Under the pieces are notes generated by a model. It had not been told where the DNA came from, did not search any database, and was given only the letters and a program-made list of their open reading frames with translations. From an uncultured Gammaproteobacteria bacterium (GTDB taxonomy: Bacteria > Pseudomonadota > Gammaproteobacteria > Pseudomonadales > Azotimanducaceae_A), in assembly GCA_913049565.1 (NCBI GenBank), contig CAJWZG010000050.1, positions 1 to 13,746 on the forward strand: a stretch of 13,746 nt of DNA, in the 5' to 3' direction. The translations under genes were made by a program, and so were the position numbers. This document shows positions 1 through 7,416 of the stretch, in pieces (position 1 is the first letter of the stretch; each line of letters starts with the position of its first letter).

Positions 1-1013
1 ATCCGATGTACGACTTTACTCATGGCATTTGCGATGCCATCGAGCATATATCTCACTCTCTATGCACGTTGGAGTTTGCAGATCACCGGCCTTTGTACGA
101 TTGGGTGTTGGACAATATCGCCATCAACTACCACCCGCCGCAGATCGAGTTTTCGCGGCTAGGTTTGGAGTACATGGTAATGAGCAAGCGGTTGTTGCAC
201 CGCTTGGTTGATGAGGCTTTAGTTGGTGGCTGGGATGATCCTCGTATGCCAACCATCGCTGGGCTTCGTCGCCGAGGCGTGCCAGCGACAGCGATCCGAG
301 AGTTTTGTCAGCGTATTGGTGTCACCAAGCAAGACAATACGATTGAAATGAATTTGCTCGACTTTTGTATTCGGCAAGAACTTGAAGCGACGGCGCCAAG
401 GGGTATGGCAGTCCTGAACCCGTTGAAAGTCGTGATTACTAACTATTATGGTAGTGAAGCCTTGGACGGGCCTTGGCATGCGCAAAACGAAAGCTTGGGC
501 CGTCGTAAGCTGCCATTTTCCTCCGAGATCTACATAGAGCGCGATGACTTTGTGAACGAGCCGCCGTCAAAGTGGAAGCGGCTGTCACCGGGCGAAATGG
601 TGCGGCTGCGCTATGCCTACATCATCCGTTGCGACGAGGTTATCGAGAATGACAGCGGCGAAGTCGTGCAGCTGAACTGCACCTATTTTGCGAATTCCAA
701 GAGCGGTCAGGACACCTCCGGTCTGAAACCCAAGGGAGTTGTGCACTGGGTCGACAGTCAGGCAGGTGTGCCGGTTCGTGTCATGGATTATGGCCGTCTC
801 TTTAAAGTGCCTAATCCATCAGCACAAACGTTTTTGCAGGATATCAATCCGGATTCGCTGACCGTCCATGAGGCCGTGGTTGAGCCAGCAATTATGAAGC
901 ACGGTGCGCAGCGCTTTCAATTCGAACGACAGGGGTATTTTTGCCAAGACGAGCAAGCCGAAGGGAGCCTGCCAGTATTCAACAAAACGGTCAGTCTTCG
1001 AGAAGGTTTCTAG
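1..1013 (+). CDS. glnS: Glutaminyl-tRNA synthetase, C-terminal part (5' end outside window)
   Basis: Class I aminoacyl-tRNA synthetase that charges tRNA-Gln with glutamine in the cytoplasm. The reading frame is already open at the window edge (first whole codon at base 3), and the ATG at 6 is an internal methionine of the conserved PMYDFTH segment, so about the first 210 residues of a ~555-residue protein are missing. Visible landmarks are YDFTH (glutamine-pocket Tyr and His in E. coli GlnS), LYDWVLDNI, the class I signature as VMSKR, GWDDPRMPTI, GLRRRG and KQDNTIEM. These are followed by the two C-terminal anticodon-binding beta-barrel regions, including RLFSVPNP-like RLFKVPNP and QFEREGYF-like QFERQGYF. 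The protein ends at a TAG eight bases before the next gene, so the two may be cotranscribed. Similarity to the E. coli enzyme is strong over the whole visible length. Confidence 0.97.
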   Translation, partial: PMYDFTHGICDAIEHISHSLCTLEFADHRPLYDWVLDNIAINYHPPQIEFSRLGLEYMVMSKRLLHRLVDEALVGGWDDPRMPTIAGLRRRGVPATAIREFCQRIGVTKQDNTIEMNLLDFCIRQELEATAPRGMAVLNPLKVVITNYYGSEALDGPWHAQNESLGRRKLPFSSEIYIERDDFVNEPPSKWKRLSPGEMVRLRYAYIIRCDEVIENDSGEVVQLNCTYFANSKSGQDTSGLKPKGVVHWVDSQAGVPVRVMDYGRLFKVPNPSAQTFLQDINPDSLTVHEAVVEPAIMKHGAQRFQFERQGYFCQDEQAEGSLPVFNKTVSLREGF

Positions 1014-1021
1014 AGTCTCTC

Positions 1022-1933
1022 ATGTTGCCTGCTTCGATCACGGTTATGGAAGTAAGCCCTCGAGACGGGCTGCAAAATGAGGATAAGTTACTAAGCACGG
1101 GACAAAAGCTGCAGTTGATTGACCATGCCCTTGCCGCAGGCAGCAAGCGCATAGAAGTCACCAGTTTTGTGCACCCGCAGCGAGTTCCGCAAATGGCTGA
1201 TGCAGAGGCGGTATGCGCAGGCTTGCCGCTTCGCGACGATGTGCGGTACACGGGTTTGATCCTGAACGAGCGTGGTTATCGCCGCCTGCGTGAAACGCCA
1301 TTGGACGAAGCGGGAATAGTGGTGCCCGTGAGCGACACCTTTGGTCTACGCAACCAAGGACAAAGTGTCGCGGACTCGGTTGCCATGGCTCGCGAGGTAA
1401 TCCTGGACGGTCGGCAAACGAATTTCCCTGTTCAGGTCACTCTCGCTGTGGCGTTTGGTTGTCCGTTTGAAGGAGAAGTACCTCTTTCTAATCTGCTGGC
1501 AGCCGCTGAGGCGCTGCTCGACGCTGGGCCGGTTGAGATAGCGCTGGCCGACACCATTGGGGTAGGTGTGCCTTGGCAAGTTCAGCAAGCTTTCGATGCC
1601 TTAAAGCAAATCGCTGGCACAGTACCCATGCGCGGGCACTTTCACGACACGCGCAATACGGGTATCGGCAACGCTTTTGCGAGCATGCTGGCCGGTGTTT
1701 CAACCTTGGATGCTAGCATCGGCGGTATCGGTGGCTGTCCCTTCGCGCCCAACGCCAGCGGTAATATCGCTACCGAAGATTTGGTCTATATGCTCAATCG
1801 AAGTGATGTGGCTCACGACTTGGCGATGGAACCATTACTGCAAGGCGCTCAGTGGCTTGAGCCGATCTTAGGCAAGAGGTTACCTTCCATGCTGTTAAAG
1901 GCGGGGGATTGGCCAGCTGGTTTGATTTCCTAG
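1022..1933 (+). CDS. mvaB: Hydroxymethylglutaryl-CoA lyase
   Basis: HMG-CoA lyase-family TIM barrel (303 aa, normal family length), which cleaves 3-hydroxy-3-methylglutaryl-CoA to acetyl-CoA and acetoacetate, the last step of leucine breakdown. The frame is open further upstream, but ATG 1022 is chosen because family members begin a few residues before the VEVGPRDGLQNE-type motif, here EVSPRDGLQNE at residues 10-20. Catalytic features are present: R14-D15, the metal pair H206/H208 in GHFHDT, the catalytic-loop cysteine C239 in GIGGCPFAP, and N248 in ASGNIATEDLVYML. The substrate-side SExFxxxN motif reads SDTFGLRN (residues 104-111), a Glu-to-Asp change. No strong ribosome binding site lies close to the start; GAAGG is about 16 bases away inside glnS, so coupling to glnS translation is plausible. 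A related lyase acting on another 3-hydroxyacyl-CoA cannot be excluded, and no other leucine-pathway gene lies adjacent. Confidence 0.9.
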   Translation: MLPASITVMEVSPRDGLQNEDKLLSTGQKLQLIDHALAAGSKRIEVTSFVHPQRVPQMADAEAVCAGLPLRDDVRYTGLILNERGYRRLRETPLDEAGIVVPVSDTFGLRNQGQSVADSVAMAREVILDGRQTNFPVQVTLAVAFGCPFEGEVPLSNLLAAAEALLDAGPVEIALADTIGVGVPWQVQQAFDALKQIAGTVPMRGHFHDTRNTGIGNAFASMLAGVSTLDASIGGIGGCPFAPNASGNIATEDLVYMLNRSDVAHDLAMEPLLQGAQWLEPILGKRLPSMLLKAGDWPAGLIS

Positions 1934-1990
1934 GCCAACGCTGAGGCAACTTTTGCTGGAGATGAGAACACACTGCTAGCGACGCGAATA

Positions 1991-2025
1991 AGATCTACCC
2001 GCTGAGGCGGCGGCAGCGTGGATCT
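1991..2025. repeat. Imperfect inverted repeat / hairpin downstream of mvaB
   Basis: Left arm AGATCTACCCGCTG (1991-2004) pairs with right arm CAGCGTGGATCT (2014-2025) around the nine-base loop AGGCGGCGG. This gives 12 base pairs, including one G-T pair, with a two-base CC bulge. It lies 58 bases after the mvaB stop. It lacks a following T-run, so it is not a standard Rho-independent terminator; it could stabilise the 3' end of the glnS-mvaB transcript or be a protein site. Confidence 0.45.
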
Positions 2026-2129
2026 GCTCATTTGAGTGCAGGTTTTATGCCCTGTGCGTTGAGGCATGTGAGGTGTGCCCTAACTGTGCTGGCGAACTAC
2101 TGCCTCGTCCTCGGCGAGCTGCACACCTG

Positions 2130-2157
2130 CTGACAAAGTTCCCGCCTTTGGTAAAAC
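2130..2157 (+). promoter_or_regulatory. Weak sigma70-like promoter candidate for the peptide transporter
   Basis: CTGACA (2130-2135, 5 of 6 to TTGACA) is followed after 16 bases by TAAAAC (2152-2157, 4 of 6 to TATAAT). It sits about 60 bases before the transporter ATG. Such matches occur by chance; the position is the main support. Confidence 0.3.
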
Positions 2158-2170
2158 CCTTAAAAGCTCG

Positions 2171-2188
2171 GTAACCGCTAGCCGTTAC
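2171..2188. promoter_or_regulatory. Near-perfect 18-base palindrome, possible operator
   Basis: GTAACCGCTAGCCGTTAC is symmetric apart from one C/C pair on each side: GTAAC/GTTAC arms around the hexamer palindrome GCTAGC. It lies just downstream of the candidate promoter and 31 bases before the transporter start, a usual place for a dimeric repressor site. No regulator gene lies nearby to pair with it. Confidence 0.3.
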
Positions 2189-2218
2189 AGATACTTCCGT
2201 CTCAACCAAGGCAGATCA

Positions 2219-3709
2219 ATGATCCCCAGCGACACAAAATTTTTCGGCCACCCGATTGGGCTTCGAACCTTATTTCTGACTGAAATGTGGGAGCGCATGT
2301 CTTACTACGGTATGCGCGCATTGCTTGTGTTGTATATGACAGGCGTCGTGACCGCGGCAAACTCAGGCTTGGGCATGAGTCAGTTAGAAGCCCAAGCGGT
2401 CTATGGCATCTATGTTGGTATGGTGTATTTCTTGGCGGTTCCCGGCGGCTGGCTGGCGGATAACCTGTTGGGTCATCAGCGCGCGGTTTTGTATGGCGCG
2501 GTTATTATCGCTCTGGGGCATCTCACCTTGGCAGTACCGATTGATTCCGGTCTGTTTTTTGGCCTAGGGCTGGTCGCCATCGGCAGTGGTCTTTTGAAAA
2601 GCAGCATCTCTACAATTGTCGGCAAGCTTTACGCCGATGACGATGGTCGAAGAGATGCGGGTTACACGATTTTTTACATGTCGATCAACATCGGCTCAAC
2701 CATAGGCTACTTGGTCTGCGGTTTGCTGGGAGAAAGGATTGGCTGGCATTGGGGATTCGGAGCAGCCGGTGTTGGCATGATTTTCGGCGTGATTCAGTTC
2801 CTGCGCACGCGACACTTGTTAGGTGATGCCGGTCTTGAGCCGAATGCAATGTCCCAAGAGCGGCGACGTCGTCTGAGCCGTCGGGCGCTCGCCGTCGGTG
2901 TGCTAGCAGGCTTAGTTGTGCTGGGGTTTGGCATCGAAATGGTAGATATCAAAGCCAGTGTATTCGCCGAAAATCTCGCGTACGCTTTGACGACGATTGC
3001 AGGCATTTACTTTGTCTACCTCTACGGGTTTGCCGGTTTGAAAACCGCAGAACGTAAAAATGTGCTGCTATTGTTCGTGCTTTTTGTCGCGGCTGCGGCG
3101 TTTTGGTCAGGTTTCGACCAGTCCGGCGGCTCACTCAACTTGTTTGCACGCGATTACAGCGACTTAAACATCTTAGGTTTCGTCATGCCGGTGTCTTGGG
3201 TTCAGTTCTTCAACCCGATTTACGTCGTGATCTTTGCTCCCATGTTTGCCGCATTTTGGGCTTATTTAGGGCGTCGTAATCTTGATCCTTCTTTGCCGCT
3301 TAAGTTTGCGCTGGGCCTGATGTTCATGGGATTGAGCTTTCTGGTCATGCTGTTGGCCGTCGGTGTTGCGCTGGAATCTGCGCCCATCGGCCTGCAGTGG
3401 CTGTTGGTTACTTATCTCCTTCAAACTTGGGGTGAACTTGCCTTGTCGCCCATTGGGTTATCCGCGTTTTCTCGTTACTCGCCAAAACGCTACGTAGGCC
3501 AAATGTTTGGCCTTTGGTTTCTCGCCTCAGCCATCGGTGGTGTGCTTGCAGGCCTGTTGGGCGGCGAGGCGACGGATGGTGGCTTAGAAAGCATGTCTCC
3601 GGTTTTCACCTACATGATCCAGTACTACTTGGGCATCGCTGCGGTACTCGTCCTGCTGGCTTACGCCTTTCGAAAACGGGAAGAGTCAACGACAAATTCC
3701 AGCGGCTAA
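2219..3709 (+). CDS. POT/PTR2-family proton-dependent peptide transporter
   Basis: Inner-membrane MFS transporter of the proton-dependent oligopeptide (POT/PTR2) family, expected to import di- and tripeptides with protons. At 496 aa it has the normal length of bacterial members such as DtpA, and most of the protein is hydrophobic helices separated by short charged loops. Family hallmarks in order: EMWERMSYYG (residues 22-31), the ExxERFxYYG proton/peptide motif with Met for Phe; the loop GGWLADNLLGHQR (76-88); GLLKSS with the conserved Lys (K127); the PTR2 signature FYMSINIGS (152-160); FWSGFDQSGGSLNLF in a later helix; and GELALSPIGLS, carrying the conserved helix-10 Glu. A basic stretch, QERRRRLSRR (213-222), marks a cytoplasmic loop. 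The start ATG 2219 has a weak AAGG seven bases upstream. The gene stands alone. Substrate specificity cannot be read from sequence. Confidence 0.92.
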   Translation: MIPSDTKFFGHPIGLRTLFLTEMWERMSYYGMRALLVLYMTGVVTAANSGLGMSQLEAQAVYGIYVGMVYFLAVPGGWLADNLLGHQRAVLYGAVIIALGHLTLAVPIDSGLFFGLGLVAIGSGLLKSSISTIVGKLYADDDGRRDAGYTIFYMSINIGSTIGYLVCGLLGERIGWHWGFGAAGVGMIFGVIQFLRTRHLLGDAGLEPNAMSQERRRRLSRRALAVGVLAGLVVLGFGIEMVDIKASVFAENLAYALTTIAGIYFVYLYGFAGLKTAERKNVLLLFVLFVAAAAFWSGFDQSGGSLNLFARDYSDLNILGFVMPVSWVQFFNPIYVVIFAPMFAAFWAYLGRRNLDPSLPLKFALGLMFMGLSFLVMLLAVGVALESAPIGLQWLLVTYLLQTWGELALSPIGLSAFSRYSPKRYVGQMFGLWFLASAIGGVLAGLLGGEATDGGLESMSPVFTYMIQYYLGIAAVLVLLAYAFRKREESTTNSSG

Positions 3710-3771
3710 GGCTAGAGGAATTTTGATACGACCGTCCCTGGGCGCGTATGCAGACGAAAGGTGGCGTTAAC

Positions 3772-3803
3772 CTGACAAACGGTGATGAGCGCTTCGATAA
3801 AAT
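3772..3803 (+). promoter_or_regulatory. Candidate promoter for the acetyltransferase gene
   Basis: CTGACA (3772-3777) and an AT-rich -10 region GATAAAAT (3796-3803) are separated by 18 bases if GATAAA is used as the -10 hexamer. It lies 35-65 bases before the ATG at 3839. A clear ribosome binding site, GGAG (3829-3832), sits six bases before that ATG, showing that expression signals persist in front of the broken gene. Confidence 0.35.
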
Positions 3804-3838
3804 AGCATGCAATAGAGGCGACTTTTCCGGAGTTTTCT

Positions 3839-4360
3839 ATGCAAGTTTCGTTACGCCCCTTCAAGTCTGGAGACGCCAGTGAGCTGAAAAATGCGATCCT
3901 TGGGTCTGTAGGGCATATCCGTCCGTGGCTCGATTGGTGTTCCCCTACCTTTTCCTTGGTAGACGCTCGAGCTTGGGTCGCAGAAAGCCACAATCTTTGG
4001 CAGGAGGGTACCGCTTACCGGTGGGTGATCACTGATGTAGACAAACGCCAAATTATGGGTAGCGTTGAGATCAGCCGCCGGTTTGCAGGTGACTACGACG
4101 GTCGAATGGGCTACTGGGTTGGACGCGTTGCTACCGGCTAAGGGGTTTGTACCGAAGCCGCCGCAATGGCCCTCAGCTGGGCATTCGAGCAAGGCTCCTT
4201 CGAGCGGGTTGATCTGTTTATCCGACCAAATAAACCTGCGAGCATCGGTGTGGCCGCGAAGCTCGGAGCCGATTTTCGGGGCAAAGAAGACGGGCAGATC
4301 GTTTATCGGGGGAAAGCGAAGTTAGCGAATCGTTACTCGATTGACGCCGGCGATTTTCGC
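3839..4360 (+). pseudogene. RimJ/RimL-type GNAT acetyltransferase interrupted by an in-frame TAA
   Basis: GNAT-fold enzyme that would move an acetyl group from acetyl-CoA to an amine, probably a protein N-terminus or small molecule. ATG 3839 has a good GGAG ribosome binding site. The first 100 codons give the N-terminal half: RPFKSGDASEL at the start, then WVITD, GSVEIS and GYWVG (91-95). A TAA at 4139-4141 then stops translation inside the acetyl-CoA pyrophosphate loop (ATG-stop-GVCTEAA, where GxG is expected). The same frame continues directly with the rest of the fold: ALSWAFEQG, RPNKPAS, AAKLGADFRG and a terminal YSIDAGDF, ending about 4360. No frameshift is needed; a single base change at a former Lys (AAA) or Gln (CAA) codon would explain it. 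The frame stays open to 4495, beyond the family's usual ~180 residues. A sequencing error or genuine readthrough are alternatives. Confidence 0.8.
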
Positions 4361-4455
4361 ATGTCAAGCACCCCGCTTACGTGTAGGCCATGGCCGCTGA
4401 CAAAAGGATTCAGCATCAAGAAGAAAACGCCGCCCCACACGAGATCGTTGAATGA

Positions 4456-5409
4456 TTACGAATTCAGACGTTCCGTAAAAAACACCCGGGTATAATCGTC
4501 AGCCCAGCTCTCTAGGCGCCAGTTTTTGATGTAAGCCGTATGTCCACCGCGTTCGGTCAGGTGCACTTCGACGGAGCTTGGCAGCATATCGTAGTGTTCG
4601 GGCGGAATGATGGGATCATCTATAGCAGCGAGTATGTTGGCCTTAACCCCGGTTAATGCCTCTCCGGTGAGGTCGTAGGCCGCATAATACGATTCAAGAT
4701 CATCAAACTCAGTGTGTTCGGCAATAAAGAGCTCGGTAAGCGCGTGGATATTGCTCAAACCCGAGGTCGAGGAAAAATCATAAGTCTCTGGATAGGCCGC
4801 CTGCTTTTGCTCCCATAGAGCGCGCCACTTACCCATAAAATAACGCTGGTAGATCACACTACCGCCAATTTGCTCAACGGTGTAGCGTGGGCTTACCGCA
4901 GGGCAGATTGCCAGCGTGACTAACTGAGGCAACTGCTTGGCAAGCCGTAAGGCGAAGTTACCGCCCATAGAAAACCCAACCAAGCCAGCCCGTCCTGCGC
5001 CAAAATCCTCCATGATAAAACGCACGGCGGCCACAACCTCGTCGATCATCGCTGAATGAAACAGCCCCTCATTCAGGTGAGCGGTGCCGCCGTGATCGCG
5101 CAGTGTGAGTCTCGCCACATGAAAACCGGCTCGATTTAGGGTATGGGCATTAGATAAGACGTAGCTCGAGTCAGCGCTGCCGAGCCAGCCATGAATGACA
5201 ATCACCAATGGCGCATCGTCATCGCGAACCAGATCATATTGGGCAGTTAGGTGCCGGCCTAGCACATGAATATCCCTGTGTTTTGCCCTAGCGAGAAACC
5301 CCTGTAGCCAACTGGGTTTGAACAGTTTTCGCCCAACGCTGCCGATCATGGTTTGCAGATTTGGGTTCGCTAGCCCTCGGGCGGGTTGAAAGTGAAGAGT
5401 GTCGAGCAT
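4456..5409 (-). CDS. YheT-like alpha/beta hydrolase (COG0429 family)
   Basis: Alpha/beta-hydrolase of the YheT/ABHD1-3 group, a family of poorly defined esterases or lipases. At 317 aa it has the usual length. The family-specific N-terminus F-P-R-GL-NPNLQTM is present (residues 7-21). The triad can be placed: nucleophile S147 in GFSMGGN, an acid at D264 or D265 in AAIDDPIIP, and H290 in GGHTAY. HGWLG (73-77) supplies the oxyanion-hole turn and RDHGGT (104-109) is the usual strand-4 motif. No signal peptide is seen, so it is likely cytoplasmic or peripherally membrane-bound. It is the last gene of a compact - strand run: its ATG lies three bases after the stop of the TraB/GumN-like gene, and a TAAGG abuts the start. 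Its 3' end overlaps by 40 bases the open frame continuing from the broken acetyltransferase. Substrate is unknown. Confidence 0.9.
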   Translation of the reverse strand: MLDTLHFQPARGLANPNLQTMIGSVGRKLFKPSWLQGFLARAKHRDIHVLGRHLTAQYDLVRDDDAPLVIVIHGWLGSADSSYVLSNAHTLNRAGFHVARLTLRDHGGTAHLNEGLFHSAMIDEVVAAVRFIMEDFGAGRAGLVGFSMGGNFALRLAKQLPQLVTLAICPAVSPRYTVEQIGGSVIYQRYFMGKWRALWEQKQAAYPETYDFSSTSGLSNIHALTELFIAEHTEFDDLESYYAAYDLTGEALTGVKANILAAIDDPIIPPEHYDMLPSSVEVHLTERGGHTAYIKNWRLESWADDYTRVFFTERLNS

Positions 5410-5412
5410 GCC

Positions 5413-6579
5413 TTACCGACGGATTTCTGGAAGTAACTGGTCAGAGTATATGCGCTGGGCAGGAAAACCGGCCCGCTCGAGCATGGCCACGATGCCGTTG
5501 TGTCCGATGAGGTGCGCTGCGCCAACCAGTACAAAATAGCTGTCAGGCGTATCCAGATAGCCGGTGATTTTTCGCGCCATATGTTTGTTGCGCTGGTCAA
5601 TCAGCTGCTGGTTAAACGCCTTAGCGAGTGGGTGATCACCGACTTGATTTTCGATCAAGGCCAACAGTTCTGCGTCCCGTCCGGCAAAGTAGGCACTGAT
5701 CATATCGCTGGTTTCGGATTCGATGTTTGGCAGCTCATCGAGAGCTTGCTGCAAGACAGCATTTTGTACGTTCAGCGGCTGGTTGAGCAGCAGATTAAAC
5801 TGGAATTCTAGAGTCTCAAGCTGCAGAACTTGCTCCGGGTGTTTTTGCCCCAACTGACCAAAGTAATGATCGATGCCAAAGTCGGGGTCATAGCCCAATG
5901 CCAGAAAACTCATCATACCCAGCTGCTGGAACGCCAGCATGGGCTTAAAAGCCTGCATCTGGCCTACTGGAAGCCCGTAAAGCCTGCCTGCCTCAACCAA
6001 TTGTTGGTAAGTGTCAGCGGGTAAACTCTGCCGCAGGCTTTGTGCCTCCATCTCGGCGTACTGACGGGTTAGCTGCCTTACCTGAACCGGTGGGTAGCGG
6101 CTGAGATCTACCTCAAATACCAAGTTGTTTGTGTTCTGGTAGGCCTGCAAAAACTGCGGTGGCAGGGGGTATAAAGACGGCTTCAGTACATGAATCGTGC
6201 CGGCGAGATAGACGGTTGCAGAGGCAGTTTTAAACCGCCAAAGGTATAGCGGTACAGCTGCTCCTCTTGGCAGCAGTTCCTCAGCGGTCGTGACTGCGAT
6301 GCCGTCCATGCGCACTAACTCACAAACGCCCATTCCTTGCTCTTGATCAGTTTTCGCGAGCACTTCGCGGCATTTAGCCAGTGCCGCCTGTGCAGCAGAT
6401 ACCCGATTTGACTGCGGCCCGCTGTTAAAATGCACCGATGGGTTGCTGGTGTTTACCGCTACAGAGATATGAGTTTGCGCGGCTGCAACGGCGATCATCG
6501 GGCTCAACAACAGCCCGACGCAAAGAACCCAGCTCGACGGAAACAGTATCGCTAACCGAATTCCCAGACAGGTCCACAT
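5413..6579 (-). CDS. Secreted TraB/GumN-family protein
   Basis: Member of the TraB/PrgY/GumN superfamily, which includes the animal TIKI proteases and is predicted to be metal-dependent. Residues 1-34 resemble a signal peptide (Arg8, a long hydrophobic stretch, then VAAA before Q35), so the mature protein is probably periplasmic or lipid-free extracytoplasmic. Family motifs in order: GTIHVL (127-132) with the metal-ligand-type His, FEVD (155-158), the GxDxxF-like GIDHYF (235-240), LETLEFQ (254-260), RNKHMA (330-335) and GAAHLIG (353-359). Between signal peptide and core is an extra ~70-residue segment with two cysteines (C70 and C86) that could form a disulphide. At 388 aa it is longer than the usual ~300, owing to that segment. 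It lies four bases after the CinA-like gene and three before the YheT-like gene, so the three are probably one operon. Bacterial function of the family is not established. Confidence 0.85.
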   Translation of the reverse strand: MWTCLGIRLAILFPSSWVLCVGLLLSPMIAVAAAQTHISVAVNTSNPSVHFNSGPQSNRVSAAQAALAKCREVLAKTDQEQGMGVCELVRMDGIAVTTAEELLPRGAAVPLYLWRFKTASATVYLAGTIHVLKPSLYPLPPQFLQAYQNTNNLVFEVDLSRYPPVQVRQLTRQYAEMEAQSLRQSLPADTYQQLVEAGRLYGLPVGQMQAFKPMLAFQQLGMMSFLALGYDPDFGIDHYFGQLGQKHPEQVLQLETLEFQFNLLLNQPLNVQNAVLQQALDELPNIESETSDMISAYFAGRDAELLALIENQVGDHPLAKAFNQQLIDQRNKHMARKITGYLDTPDSYFVLVGAAHLIGHNGIVAMLERAGFPAQRIYSDQLLPEIRR

Positions 6580-6583
6580 GGGT

Positions 6584-7351
6584 CTATGTGCTGGTATCTG
6601 CGTCTAAACCCAGATCCTCTGGGGTTTCGCCAATTGCGCTAACGGCGTTCATTACGGCGTTAGCGATGGTTGCTAACAGCCTAATATCGGCCCCCCGGAT
6701 TACAAGGTGGGTACCGTATCGATCTTCGCGCAAAAATGGATAGCTGCCGATATCCGCCTCTGGGTGCTTTTGTTGAATCTGCGCCAAAGCATCTGCGATA
6801 GAACTCTCCCCAGTGTAAGCCCTGACAGTATGGCTGCGGATAACAAAGCCGCTTTTAAGCTTGCCTTCAAGCGTAGAGAGCATAGCCTGCATGACTCTGG
6901 GTATGCCTGCCATCACATACACGTTTTCCATTGCGAAACCCTGTGGCCCGCCGTTTGGGTTGTCGATAAGCGCTGCGCCATCAGGGACTCGTGCCATTAA
7001 GAGTCGAGAAGTCATAATGTCGTCAGGCGCCGGCCGCTGCCGAATGCGCTCAGCGATTTCCGGATGCTGGATAACAGGCACAGAGAAAGCCTTGGCGATG
7101 CAGACAGCAGTAATATCGTCATGCGTCGGGCCAATTCCGCCGGTAGTGAAAACATAGTCATAGGTCTGGCGCACGTCGTTAATCGTGTTGACGATGATGT
7201 CTTCATCGTCAGGGATCACTCTGGCGTGGTGAACCTGAATGCCCCAACTACCCAGCGTGTTGGCGATGTGATTGAGGTTTATGTCTTGGGTTCGCCCAGA
7301 CAAAATTTCGTTACCAATCACGATAACGCAGGCGGTGACGGCTTCATTCAT
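6584..7351 (-). CDS. Compact CinA-like protein (MoCF-binding domain only)
   Basis: Protein of the competence/damage-inducible CinA N-terminal family (COG1058), built on the MoCF/MoaB fold. Members of this family hydrolyse nucleotide substrates such as ADP-ribose or FAD. Key motifs are GNEILSG (13-19) and TTGGIGPTHDDIT (69-81), the phosphate- and metal-binding loop, followed by NPNGGPQGF and the VMAGIPRVM segment. At 255 aa it contains only this domain; the C-terminal nicotinamide-mononucleotide deamidase domain of ~160 residues found in full CinA is absent. The stop is clean and there is no leftover of a second domain, so this is a natural short form like those in many proteobacteria, not a truncation. 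It is the first gene of the three-gene - strand run ending with the YheT-like hydrolase. The 65 bases upstream carry a terminator-like hairpin belonging to the preceding gene. Confidence 0.88.
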   Translation of the reverse strand: MNEAVTACVIVIGNEILSGRTQDINLNHIANTLGSWGIQVHHARVIPDDEDIIVNTINDVRQTYDYVFTTGGIGPTHDDITAVCIAKAFSVPVIQHPEIAERIRQRPAPDDIMTSRLLMARVPDGAALIDNPNGGPQGFAMENVYVMAGIPRVMQAMLSTLEGKLKSGFVIRSHTVRAYTGESSIADALAQIQQKHPEADIGSYPFLREDRYGTHLVIRGADIRLLATIANAVMNAVSAIGETPEDLGLDADTST

Positions 7352-7377
7352 AACGTTGTCTCAGAGTGTTGTATTAC

Positions 7378-7415
7378 GCAAAAGCGGCATGCTAGCAGAT
7401 GCATGATGCTTTCTG
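7378..7415 (-). terminator. Terminator-like hairpin between the crotonase and the CinA-like gene
   Basis: Read on the - strand, AAAGC pairs with GCTTT, then after a two-by-two internal loop (AT/CC) CATGC pairs with GCATG around an eight-base loop, and TTTT ends the structure. It starts right after the crotonase stop codon. The stem is interrupted and the T-run is short, so termination may be partial. It argues that CinA-TraB-YheT is a separate transcription unit or an attenuated extension. Confidence 0.4.
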
Positions 7416-7416
7416 A

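Larger units (their letters stand above)
1934..2218. other. Intergenic region without a gene, between mvaB and the peptide transporter
   Basis: These 285 bases contain no convincing coding frame. They hold an imperfect hairpin (1991-2025), a weak sigma70-like promoter candidate (2130-2157) and an 18-base near-palindrome (2171-2188), each listed separately. A further small inverted repeat, ATGCC/GGCAT, lies near 2047-2068. No tRNA, riboswitch or RNA gene was recognised. Confidence 0.6.

Noticed and set aside
941..1021. Longer HMG-CoA lyase start at 941 inside glnS
   Set aside because: The extra 27 residues are a shifted-frame reading of the conserved glnS C-terminus; the family starts at about ATG 1022.
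3726..3749. Inverted repeat ATACG/CGTAT after the peptide transporter as a terminator
   Set aside because: Only five pairs, a 14-base interior with poor pairing, and no following T-run.
3851..4192. Minus-strand open frame opposite the acetyltransferase
   Set aside because: It has no recognisable domain or ribosome binding site and mirrors a genuine coding frame on the other strand.
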